The notes under the pieces are model-generated. The model searched no databases, was not told the origin of the DNA, and saw only the letters and a program-made list of their open reading frames with translations. A stretch of DNA of 9,547 nt from the NCBI GenBank assembly GCA_017694275.1, contig JADINB010000050.1, forward strand, positions 1-9,547, read 5' to 3'. Each line of letters begins with the position of its first letter. Position 1 is the stretch's first letter. The position numbers and the translations under genes are program-made. The DNA is from Candidatus Egerieousia excrementavium. GTDB taxonomy: Bacteria > Bacteroidota > Bacteroidia > Bacteroidales > UBA932. Shown here in pieces: positions 1 through 7,284 of the stretch.

Positions 1-5
1 ATAAA

Positions 6-1373
6 ATGGTAGAGAACGTATATTTCATAGGAATAGGCGGTATAGGGATGAGTGCCATTGCCCGTTACTACAATCACGCCGGATGCAGGGTAAGCGGCTA
101 CGACAGGACCCCGACACCTCTTACGGCGGCACTGGAAAGTGAGGGGATAGCTGTTCATTACAAGTGCGACATCTCAGCAATACCTGCAGAACGTGAAAAG
201 ACACTTGTAATATACACTCCTGCAATCCCTGCAGACTTTGAAGAGCTTTCATATGTGACAAAAGAGGGTTACAAAGTGATTAAACGTTCCAGGGCGTTAG
301 GTGAAATAGCCAAAGGAGAAAAGACGGTAGCAGTTGCAGGCACTCATGGAAAAACCACAACCAGCACACTCATCTCGCATATATTTACAGATTGCGGCAT
401 GGGATGCTCTGCCTTTCTTGGCGGAATTTCCAAGAACTACGGCACAAACCTGCTGTTGAGCAAAAACAGGCTGCTTGTAGCCGAAGCCGACGAATTCGAC
501 CGCTCTTTCCTGCAACTCCACCCAGACATTGCCATAATCACTTCGGCAGATCCAGACCATCTGGACATATACAAGACTTACGAGGCTGTAAAGGAGGCTT
601 TTGCCATATTTGCCTCTCAAGTCAAGGGAAGCATCGTAATCAAAAAAGGTGTTTCACTCGACATTGACGGCATTACGGCAAAATGTTACAGTTATTCGCT
701 GGACAGCCGGGCAGATTTCTATGCCGACAAGATTGAGATTGTCGAAGGAGGCTATTTCAAATTTGACTTCATATATCCGTCGGGAAAAACAGAGGGATGC
801 ACAATGGGAGTACCTGGACGGGTAAATGCAGAAAACGGTGTTGCCGCAGCGGCAGCCGCCATACTGGCCGGAGTTGCACCTGAAGATATAAAACGGGCGC
901 TAAAGAGTTTCAGCGGTGTAAAAAGAAGGCTGGAAGCCCATATAAACACCCCTCAGACTGCATACATAGATGACTATGCACACCATCCCAGGGAAATCAG
1001 TTCTGCCATAAGTTCCCTGAGGGAAATTTTCCCTGGAAGGAAACTGTGTGGAATTTTCCAGCCGCACCTGTATACACGCACAAGAGATTTTGCCGAAGGA
1101 TTTGCAGAGAGCCTTTCACTTCTTGACAAACTGATTCTGCTCGACATTTATCCTGCAAGGGAGGAACCCATCAATGGCGTAACCTCAAAAATAATATTTG
1201 ACAAGGTAAGGAACACTGAAAAGGTAATGCTGTCCAAGGATGAGCTTCTCCCCTATCTGGAAAATGAGCCGGTAGACGTGCTGGCAACATTCGGGGCGGG
1301 TGATATAGACAAACTAGTGGAACCGATAACCCGCATGTTGCTCCGCAGAATGGAAAATACAAATAATGAATAA
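6..1373 (+). CDS. murC: UDP-N-acetylmuramate--L-alanine ligase (MurC)
   Basis: MurC is the cytoplasmic ATP-dependent ligase that attaches L-alanine to UDP-MurNAc, the first step of the peptidoglycan stem peptide. The 455 residues match the usual family length. The N-terminal Rossmann-like UDP-binding domain opens with YFIGIGGIGMSAIARYY (residues 6-22). The ATP loop is GTHGKT at 112-117, followed by the central-domain segments EADEFDRSF and DPDHLDIY. The C-terminal ligase domain has GVKRRLE and DDYAHHPREI (from residue 322), then QPHLYTRT. The ATG at 6 places the glycine-rich loop at the normal distance from the N-terminus, so the gene looks complete although it begins at the window edge. The stop TAA shares one base with the ATG of ftsQ (TAATG), which implies coupled translation. 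In related genomes murG usually lies just upstream; that region is outside the window. Confidence 0.97.
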   Translation: MVENVYFIGIGGIGMSAIARYYNHAGCRVSGYDRTPTPLTAALESEGIAVHYKCDISAIPAEREKTLVIYTPAIPADFEELSYVTKEGYKVIKRSRALGEIAKGEKTVAVAGTHGKTTTSTLISHIFTDCGMGCSAFLGGISKNYGTNLLLSKNRLLVAEADEFDRSFLQLHPDIAIITSADPDHLDIYKTYEAVKEAFAIFASQVKGSIVIKKGVSLDIDGITAKCYSYSLDSRADFYADKIEIVEGGYFKFDFIYPSGKTEGCTMGVPGRVNAENGVAAAAAAILAGVAPEDIKRALKSFSGVKRRLEAHINTPQTAYIDDYAHHPREISSAISSLREIFPGRKLCGIFQPHLYTRTRDFAEGFAESLSLLDKLILLDIYPAREEPINGVTSKIIFDKVRNTEKVMLSKDELLPYLENEPVDVLATFGAGDIDKLVEPITRMLLRRMENTNNE

Positions 1374-2185
1374 TGTTTAAGAGGATACTGACATATACCG
1401 GAATAACGCTGCTTGTAGCAATGGCTGCAGCCTACTTCTGTTTTGCCGCCCGCCTTTTTGCAGACAAGAGCGGAGAGAGAATCTGCAAAATGGTTTCGGT
1501 GGAGATATTGGACAGTACGTTGAACAAGTTCGTAAGCAAGGAAGAGGTAGTAAAACTCATAAATGAGTATGACGGTCCTGTTGCAGGAAAGAGCTGCGAC
1601 AATATAAATCTGGGGAACCTGGAACTTATGCTCAACAGGCGAAGTGCGATAAGAGAGTCTCAGGTAAGCCTTACAAGAGACGGCCTTATGAAGGTGGAGA
1701 TTACCCAGCGCAGGCCGCTGCTGAGAATAGAGACCTCTGGTGGAGGTTTCTACATAGACGAATTCGAATATATTTTTCCGCTTTCGGAGAGTTTTACCTC
1801 ATACGTGCCTGTAGTTTCAGGGCATATTCCGCTCGACTTGAACGCCGGGTTCAGGGGCGAGGCTGAAGACGAAGATACTCCATGGATAACGAAAATCATG
1901 GAACTTGGCAGGTTTCTTAACGAAAATCCCTTTTGGGGAGCAATGATAGAACAGATATATGTAGCCGAAAACGGAGACCTTATCCTCTCTCCAAAGGTGG
2001 GTGAAATAAAGATAATCCTTGGCCGTCCGGATGACATAGAACAGAAATTCAGGAAACTCCTTGCATTTTACAGGAATATCGCGCCTGAAAAGGGATGGAC
2101 GCGTTACTGCGAGGTGAATTTAAAATATAAAGGACAGATAGTCTGTAAATTGAATAATACGCCACTAAAAATAAAAGAGTCATGA
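1373..2185 (+). CDS. ftsQ: Cell division protein FtsQ (POTRA domain)
   Basis: This is a probable FtsQ, a bitopic inner-membrane protein that links early and late divisome components. It has a short basic N-terminus (MFKR) and one hydrophobic helix at about residues 5-26. The periplasmic part begins with a POTRA-like segment at about 40-110, with VSVEILDS, then VSKEEVVKLI, then VEITQRRPLLRI, which matches the end of an FtsQ POTRA domain (a VxxxERRP-like pattern). An FtsQ beta domain follows to residue 270, interrupted by an acidic stretch GEAEDEDTPW. FtsQ sequences diverge strongly, so position between murC and ftsA carries much of the assignment. The ATG overlaps the murC stop, and the gene ends in an ATGA overlap with ftsA, so it sits inside a tightly coupled operon. 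No Shine-Dalgarno is needed in this arrangement. Confidence 0.9.
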   Translation: MFKRILTYTGITLLVAMAAAYFCFAARLFADKSGERICKMVSVEILDSTLNKFVSKEEVVKLINEYDGPVAGKSCDNINLGNLELMLNRRSAIRESQVSLTRDGLMKVEITQRRPLLRIETSGGGFYIDEFEYIFPLSESFTSYVPVVSGHIPLDLNAGFRGEAEDEDTPWITKIMELGRFLNENPFWGAMIEQIYVAENGDLILSPKVGEIKIILGRPDDIEQKFRKLLAFYRNIAPEKGWTRYCEVNLKYKGQIVCKLNNTPLKIKES

Positions 2186-3501
2186 GAAGTGTTATAGCAG
2201 CAATAGATCTGGGGACTACAAAAGTAGTCTGCATTGTCGGGGAAAAAATAGGAAACAAGGTTAAGATCATAGGATTCGGACAGGCTCCATCCAAGGGCAT
2301 ACTACGGGGTGAAGTACAGAACATCCAGAATGTCCTCGACAGCATAACTCCGGTCAGGCAGGCCGTGGAAACAGCCATAGGCGCCAAGATAAACGAAGTA
2401 TTCGTCGGAATCGCAGGACAGAACATAAGATGCGCCACAACTTCCAACCAGACAACAAGAACAGACCCTGAGCAGATTATAACCAAGGAGGAGATCGAGA
2501 AGTTTACCGACAGCATGTACAACTCTTTTGTACAGAACGGTGAAAAGGTGCTGCATGTCATTCCGCAATCATACAACATAGATGACTTCATGGGCATCAG
2601 CGATCCGATAGGCATGAACGGACGGCAAATCAGCGCAAACTTCAAACTCTTTATAGGCAGGAGCAATTCGGCTCAGATGAGCAAGAATGTGATTACCCGT
2701 GCAGGGATGGCGTTAAGGGAGATAATATTGGAGCCGATAGCCTCAGCAAAGGCTGTCGTGGCACCTGATGAGGCGGAATTGGGCGTAGCCGTACTCGATA
2801 TAGGCGGAGGCACTTCAGACCTGCTTATCATTCAGGACAACATCATAAGACACACCGCAGTTATCCCCTTCGGCGGCAACTCCGTAACCGAAGATATAAA
2901 GATGGGGTGCAACATTACCTCCAGAGATGCTGAGATGCTGAAAGTACAGTTCGGTTCCTGCTGTCCTGACTTCGCGCGGCAGAAAAAGATAATTATCCCC
3001 GGCATCGGAGGCCGTTCCAACAAGGAGATAGGGCTTCCCACCCTCTCAAAAATCATCGCCGCAAGAATGGAAGAGATTTTTGAGGCCGTAAGTTATGAAA
3101 TCGAAAAGTCGGGATACAAGAACAGGCTCAACGGAGGGCTGGTACTTACCGGAGGCGGTGCAAAAATGCAGGATATAGCCCAGCTTGCCACACGGGTTAC
3201 AGGTCTTGAGGCTAAAGTGGCCTATCCTGATGAATGCATAGATTGCAACGGTATGTCTGAGATCATGTCTTCAGAGAACTCTACGGCTGTCGGACTGGTA
3301 CTCAACGGATTTGAGATAATGGAGCGCGAAAAGAGCATCTACAATACCATCACCGAAATAAATTACCAGCTCTTCGACAACAACCAGCAGCAGGAAGAGC
3401 CGGCTCCGGCCGTACATAAGCCGCAAGCCAAAAAGAACTTTTTCAAGAGTTTCTTCAACTCATTTTCATCTGAAAAAATGTTTAACGATAATCAGGCCTG
3501 A
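2182..3501 (+). CDS. ftsA: Cell division protein FtsA (actin-like)
   Basis: FtsA is the actin-fold ATPase that anchors FtsZ filaments to the inner membrane and recruits later divisome proteins. The 439 residues contain the actin/Hsp70 nucleotide motifs: phosphate-1 IDLGTTK at residues 8-14, phosphate-2 LDIGGGTSD at 205-213, and an adenosine-type glycine motif in LVLTGGGAKM. The stretch from about 85 to 170 is the 1C domain characteristic of FtsA. The tail has a Q/E/P-rich linker (NNQQQEEPAPAV) followed by a Phe-rich, Lys-containing segment at 417-434 (KKNFFKSFFNSFSSEKMF). This looks like the C-terminal amphipathic membrane-targeting helix. The start overlaps the ftsQ stop as ATGA, and the stop lies 2 nt before the ftsZ ATG. 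This fixes its place in the division operon and makes an FtsA identity secure over MreB or DnaK. Confidence 0.97.
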   Translation: MRSVIAAIDLGTTKVVCIVGEKIGNKVKIIGFGQAPSKGILRGEVQNIQNVLDSITPVRQAVETAIGAKINEVFVGIAGQNIRCATTSNQTTRTDPEQIITKEEIEKFTDSMYNSFVQNGEKVLHVIPQSYNIDDFMGISDPIGMNGRQISANFKLFIGRSNSAQMSKNVITRAGMALREIILEPIASAKAVVAPDEAELGVAVLDIGGGTSDLLIIQDNIIRHTAVIPFGGNSVTEDIKMGCNITSRDAEMLKVQFGSCCPDFARQKKIIIPGIGGRSNKEIGLPTLSKIIAARMEEIFEAVSYEIEKSGYKNRLNGGLVLTGGGAKMQDIAQLATRVTGLEAKVAYPDECIDCNGMSEIMSSENSTAVGLVLNGFEIMEREKSIYNTITEINYQLFDNNQQQEEPAPAVHKPQAKKNFFKSFFNSFSSEKMFNDNQA

Positions 3502-3503
3502 AT

Positions 3504-4886
3504 ATGGACAGCAGCAACATAATAGTACCGGAAAATTGGATTCCCTGCTCGGAATCTCTGATAAAGGTTGTAGGGGTAGGCGGTGGCGGATGCAATGCCG
3601 TGGATACCATGAACAGGCAAGGTATTCAGGATGTGGAATTCGTGATATGCAACACCGACAGGCAGTCGCTCGACAACAACAGTGTCACGAACAGGCTTTA
3701 TCTTGGCAACAAGGGGCTTGGAGCCGGATGTGACCCGGAAAGAGGCAGGCGTGCCGCCGTAGAGAGCGCAGACAAGATAAAAAAGATGTTTGCAGACCAA
3801 AGCGAGATGGTATTCATCACGGCCGGAATGGGCGGAGGTACCGGAACAGGCGCAGCCCCGATAATTGCCCAGATAGCAAAGGAACTTGGAAAACTTACCG
3901 TGGGTGTGGTAACGCTCCCTTTCCGCGACGAGGGAGAGTCTTTCCTCAAGAGAGCGCTCATCGGCATAAAAGAGTTGCGCAAGCATGTAGACAGCCTGCT
4001 TATAATAGACAACCAGAAACTCTATGATGTTTTTGGAGAATTGCGCGCATTCGAAGCCTTCCCAAGGGCAAACGAAGTTCTCAATACCGCTGTAAAAAGC
4101 ATAGCTGAAATAATCACCAAGACAGGATTCATAAATGTCGACTTTGCAGATGTCAAAATGGTCATGAAAGATAGCGGAATGGCCATTATGGGCATAGGCA
4201 CTGCATCCGGCCCAGACAGGGCTGCGAAGGCCGTTGAAATGGCATTCGAATCCCCTTTGCTTAACGACTGCGACCTGAATACCGCAAGCGGTGTTCTGGT
4301 AAACATCAGTTCCGGAAAGGAAAACGGCCTTACCATGATTGAGTTGAACCAGATAATGGAGTATGTCAACAGTTACACCGGCACTCCCGAAAAATTCAAA
4401 CGTGGCGTAGTCCTTGACGAATCTCTCAAGGATGAGATAAGTGTTACTATTGTAGCTACCGGCTTCAAGATAAACAATCTTCCGCAGATAGACATAGGAG
4501 ATCCGGATACCATAGTCCTGGGCAGCGGAAGTCCCTTCTCACAGGAGAGCATCTCCACTACACGCCTTACATACCCGAATCAGGAGAGCACTTTGCAGGA
4601 ACAGAAGCAGGAGGCTGAAATGGAACCCGCAGAAACCTCCGAAAATGGGAATGAGGCATGGGTCTACAGAAAGCCGAAAGGCAAACCTGCCCTCATTATA
4701 GAGCCTGGCGATGACATTACAAAACTGGAGAGAGAGCCTGCCTACCTGAGACGGGAAAGGCTTTTAGGCAAGGAGGAAGAGAGCAGGCAGGAAGAGGCGC
4801 CCTCGTCTGCAGGCATGAAAATAGAGTTGTCAGACGGGATAGACCTCACCGGTGACAACTCTTATCTCCACCAGACCCAGGATTGA
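3504..4886 (+). CDS. ftsZ: Cell division protein FtsZ (tubulin-like GTPase)
   Basis: FtsZ polymerises at midcell into the Z-ring and directs septal wall synthesis. Its GTPase core spans about residues 17-322. It includes the N-terminal glycine loop VGVGGGGCNAV, the tubulin signature GGGTGTGAAP starting at residue 110, and the catalytic T7 loop NVDFAD at 211-216. All key elements are intact. A long Glu/Gln-rich linker follows (about 323-410), then PAYLRR at 412-417, an acidic stretch, and the final residues NSYLHQTQD (452-460). At 460 residues it is longer than the roughly 380 of Escherichia coli because of the linker and tail. The ATG is only 2 nt after the ftsA stop and has no Shine-Dalgarno sequence, as is common in Bacteroidota. 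It is the last gene of the division cluster here, and the next gene faces it tail to tail. Confidence 0.98.
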   Translation: MDSSNIIVPENWIPCSESLIKVVGVGGGGCNAVDTMNRQGIQDVEFVICNTDRQSLDNNSVTNRLYLGNKGLGAGCDPERGRRAAVESADKIKKMFADQSEMVFITAGMGGGTGTGAAPIIAQIAKELGKLTVGVVTLPFRDEGESFLKRALIGIKELRKHVDSLLIIDNQKLYDVFGELRAFEAFPRANEVLNTAVKSIAEIITKTGFINVDFADVKMVMKDSGMAIMGIGTASGPDRAAKAVEMAFESPLLNDCDLNTASGVLVNISSGKENGLTMIELNQIMEYVNSYTGTPEKFKRGVVLDESLKDEISVTIVATGFKINNLPQIDIGDPDTIVLGSGSPFSQESISTTRLTYPNQESTLQEQKQEAEMEPAETSENGNEAWVYRKPKGKPALIIEPGDDITKLEREPAYLRRERLLGKEEESRQEEAPSSAGMKIELSDGIDLTGDNSYLHQTQD

Positions 4887-4905
4887 AGGTCTGAAATGTT
4901 AAACG

Positions 4906-5568
4906 CTATTTAAGGCTTTCCAAAGGAAGTCTTATCTCAACCTCACCTGCAGAATAAGGGCCGAGGACATACCTGTCATATATGAAGACCGCTTCCTCAC
5001 CCGCAATGTTTACAGATGCCTCATTCAATGTAGGCAGAGCATAGTAAACAGAGTCTGCATTGCTGAAATTGCCCTGCAACAGACTGTCTACAACTGCATT
5101 GCCGACTGTAAAAAGTTCTTCCTTTGCAAGGAATCTCTTCTCTTTGGGACTATAGTTGAAAGCCATGTTTGTGGTATTTCCATGAGCCCCGCCTGTATAT
5201 TCATATACCGTATACCTTACGCTTATCAGTTCCGGTGTTGCAGAAAATACGGTATCCTTTACCAGCAACTCACCTGTTATGCCGCTTCCGGATGCCACAG
5301 AATCCTCCAGAAACTTCATATTTTCGGTAAAACCGGCCACATACGAGTCCATGAGCGCTGAAAGTGAATCGTTGAGAGGAGCCAGCGACGCATCCAGCCC
5401 TGCATCTGTACTTGTGTAAAACGAACTGTTGACATTCATTTTGTAGCTTCCGGGCAACTCTTCGCTGAAAGATTTGTCCACAACTTCCACAACCTCTCCG
5501 CTACAGGAAAAGAGGAGTAACCCCATAAAAAGGGCCGCTGAAAGTTTAACAAGTGAATTCTTGCACAT
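4906..5568 (-). CDS. DUF3298 (RsiV-type) domain lipoprotein
   Basis: This is a predicted 220-residue lipoprotein of unknown specific role. The N-terminus is a type II signal peptide with a lysine-bearing n-region, a hydrophobic core ALFMGLLLF and a lipobox LFSC ending at Cys22. The mature part has a helical stretch (about 55-90) and, from about residue 112, a DUF3298-like domain with the recognisable YEYTGGAHGN (122-131) and a closing segment YVLGPYSAGEVEIRLPLESL. In Bacillus RsiV the same domain binds lysozyme; that function is not shown here and no sigma factor gene lies nearby. I chose the ATG at 5568. The frame stays open upstream to 5922, but that would run through the gltX promoter and gltX itself, and it would bury the signal peptide. 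The residues after Cys22 (SGEVVEVVDK) do not form a strong acidic surface-export signal, so periplasmic-face anchoring is more likely. Confidence 0.85.
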   Translation of the reverse strand: MCKNSLVKLSAALFMGLLLFSCSGEVVEVVDKSFSEELPGSYKMNVNSSFYTSTDAGLDASLAPLNDSLSALMDSYVAGFTENMKFLEDSVASGSGITGELLVKDTVFSATPELISVRYTVYEYTGGAHGNTTNMAFNYSPKEKRFLAKEELFTVGNAVVDSLLQGNFSNADSVYYALPTLNEASVNIAGEEAVFIYDRYVLGPYSAGEVEIRLPLESLK

Positions 5569-5593
5569 AATCTGCTGTCTTTTAAAATTCTTG
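5556..5593. repeat. Pair of 8-bp direct repeats at lipoprotein start
   Basis: AATTCTTG occurs at 5556-5563 and again at 5586-5593, 30 bp apart. On the minus strand this is CAAGAATT, once in the presumed leader of the lipoprotein gene and once overlapping its second to fifth codons. Both copies are preceded by a similar G/C-A context. Thirty base pairs is close to three helical turns, so a regulator site is possible. The repeats are short and AT-rich, and chance is a real alternative. Confidence 0.25.
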
Positions 5594-5597
5594 TGCG

Positions 5598-5627
5598 CAA
5601 AGATATATAAATAACCAGTAATCGAAA
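5598..5627 (-). promoter_or_regulatory. Candidate promoter of the DUF3298 lipoprotein gene
   Basis: Read on the minus strand, TATCTTTG (5605-5598) fits the Bacteroidota -7 consensus TAnnTTTG. A weak -33 candidate, TTTC (5627-5624), lies 18 bp upstream instead of the consensus TTTG. Transcription would begin around 5590, leaving a leader of roughly 20-25 nt before the ATG at 5568. The -7 box is convincing and the -33 box is poor. Confidence 0.5.
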
Positions 5628-5631
5628 ATAG

Positions 5632-5663
5632 TTTGGCGATATTGTCGATAAAAACTATTTTTG
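5632..5663 (+). promoter_or_regulatory. Candidate promoter of gltX
   Basis: TTTG at 5632-5635 and TATTTTTG at 5656-5663 match both parts of the Bacteroidota housekeeping sigma consensus (TTTG / TAnnTTTG) with a 20-bp spacer, inside the usual 19-21 bp range. Transcription would start about 5670, giving a leader of only some 10-15 nt before the gltX ATG at 5683, with no Shine-Dalgarno. Its upstream edge nearly touches the divergent lipoprotein promoter. Confidence 0.7.
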
Positions 5664-5682
5664 CCACAAAATTTATCCCTAC

Positions 5683-7284
5683 ATGAACAACAGAAAAAGA
5701 CGCGTAAGGTTTGCCCCGAGCCCCACAGGGCCTCTGCACATGGGCGGTGTAAGAACTGCACTGTACAACTATCTTTATGCAAAACAGGCTGGCGGAGATT
5801 TCATACTCAGAATCGAAGATACAGACTCGCACAGGTTTGTGCCAGGAGCCGAGGAGTATATTATCGAATCGCTCAGATGGTGCGGAATATATCCTGACGA
5901 GGGCGTTGACAAAGAGGGCCACATGGTGGAGACACCATCACCCGGACATCCTCATGCCCCATACAGGCAGTCGCAGCGCAAACACATATACAGGAAATAT
6001 GCCGAAGAACTTGTAGAAAAAGGGCTGGCATATTATGCCTTTGACACGGCGGCAGAACTGGATGCAAGGCGCAAGGAGGCAGAATCGCAGAAAAAGACCT
6101 TTACATACAACCATATAACCCGCAATGAGTTGAAAAATTCATTGACATTGCCTGAAAAAGAGACCGAAAGGCTTATCGCGGAGGGCAACTGGACAATCAG
6201 ATTCAAGAATCCGGAAAACAGGGTGGTGAAGATGGATGACATGATAAGGGGGCATATCGAGATAAATACAGACACACTTGATGACAAAGTCCTCTGGAAG
6301 TCTGCCGACGGGCTGCCCACCTACCATCTTGCCAATGTTGTAGATGATCACCTTATGGAGATAACAGATGTCATAAGGGGTGAGGAGTGGCTACCTTCAC
6401 TTCCGTTGCATTATCTCTTATATGAAGCATTTGGCTGGGAGGAGAGCCGTCCGGCATTCGCACATCTCTCACTTCTGTTGAAACCCGACGGAAAAGGCAA
6501 ACTGAGCAAGCGCGACGGTGACAGACTTGGATTTCCTGTTTTTCCCTTGAAATGGGTCAACCAGGAAGGCGAAGTCTCCAGGGGATACCGCGAAGACGGA
6601 TACTATCCGCAAGCCTTTATAAATATGCTGGCACTGCTTGGATGGAATCCCGGCACGGAGCAGGAAATATTTTCGCTCGACCAGCTGGTAAAGGCCTTCT
6701 CACTGGAGAGGGTAATAAAATCCGGAGCCAGGTTCAATCCTGAAAAGGCAAAGTGGTTCAACCAGGAGTACCTGCGTATGAGAAGCGACAAAGACCTTGC
6801 AGAAGAATATGCAGCGGTGCTTGCTGAAAAGGGAATCGATACGGCCAACTACCCCAAGGGTTATCTGGAACAGCTCTGCGCCCTCATAAAGGAGCGTGCC
6901 CATTTTGTAAACGACTTCTGGGAGATAAGCCGCTATATCTTTATGCCTCCCATTGAATTTGCAGAATCAGACGTAAAAAAATTCTGTACTCCTGAAAACC
7001 TTGGCAACATTGCCAAAGTCGCAGCCTTTCTGGAAGACATGGAGATTCCACAGGCTCCATGCAACGACAAGGCAGGTGCAGTAGCTTCAATAGAGGAGAG
7101 GCTCACAGGCTACATAAAGGAGAACGGATGGAAGATGGGGGCTGTAATGAACACTCTTAGGCTTTTCTTTGTGGGAGAGGCAAGGGGTCTGGGAATTGCA
7201 GACATCGTCTACTTTCTCGGGAAAAAGGAGAGCCTGCGCAGGATAAGCTATGCAGCAGAAAAGTTGCAGCCTACTGTGCAATAA
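5683..7284 (+). CDS. gltX: Glutamyl-tRNA synthetase (GluRS)
   Basis: GltX is the class I aminoacyl-tRNA synthetase that charges tRNA-Glu in the cytoplasm. The HIGH-type signature is RFAPSPTGPLHMGG (residues 9-22, with HMGG), followed by the family block RIEDTD. The KMSKS equivalent is KLSKR at 273-277. The C-terminal half is the helical anticodon-binding region ending in FLGKKESLRRI. Two details stand out. The region after YRKYAEELVEKGLAYYAFDT has no cysteines, so the zinc site of the Escherichia coli enzyme is absent. There is also an extra segment between KLSKRDGDR and GYREDGY (about 281-301, GFPVFPLKW and following), which I recall as typical of Bacteroidota GluRS. At 533 residues it is longer than the roughly 470 of many bacteria, partly because of this insert. 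The ATG at 5683 follows a good promoter. Its 3' end overlaps the convergent TonB-like gene by 14 bp. Confidence 0.97.
   Translation: MNNRKRRVRFAPSPTGPLHMGGVRTALYNYLYAKQAGGDFILRIEDTDSHRFVPGAEEYIIESLRWCGIYPDEGVDKEGHMVETPSPGHPHAPYRQSQRKHIYRKYAEELVEKGLAYYAFDTAAELDARRKEAESQKKTFTYNHITRNELKNSLTLPEKETERLIAEGNWTIRFKNPENRVVKMDDMIRGHIEINTDTLDDKVLWKSADGLPTYHLANVVDDHLMEITDVIRGEEWLPSLPLHYLLYEAFGWEESRPAFAHLSLLLKPDGKGKLSKRDGDRLGFPVFPLKWVNQEGEVSRGYREDGYYPQAFINMLALLGWNPGTEQEIFSLDQLVKAFSLERVIKSGARFNPEKAKWFNQEYLRMRSDKDLAEEYAAVLAEKGIDTANYPKGYLEQLCALIKERAHFVNDFWEISRYIFMPPIEFAESDVKKFCTPENLGNIAKVAAFLEDMEIPQAPCNDKAGAVASIEERLTGYIKENGWKMGAVMNTLRLFFVGEARGLGIADIVYFLGKKESLRRISYAAEKLQPTVQ

Noticed and set aside
2049..2666. 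A 205-codon open frame antisense to the ftsQ end and ftsA
   Set aside because: It lies opposite conserved FtsA coding sequence, its translation shows no recognisable domain, and it has no promoter or spacing of its own. It is a shadow of the real frame.
4846..4855. Perfect 10-bp palindrome TCACCGGTGA near the end of ftsZ
   Set aside because: It is within coding sequence, has no loop or T-run, and several such palindromes are expected by chance in a window this size.
4899..4913. Inverted repeat TTAAA/TTTAA between ftsZ and the lipoprotein gene as a terminator
   Set aside because: The stem is five A/T pairs with no GC and no following T-run, which is too unstable to call.
5569..5922. Upstream extension of the lipoprotein frame to 5922 (338 residues)
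   Set aside because: It would run through the gltX promoter and about 240 bp of gltX, and it would place the lipoprotein signal peptide in the middle of the protein.
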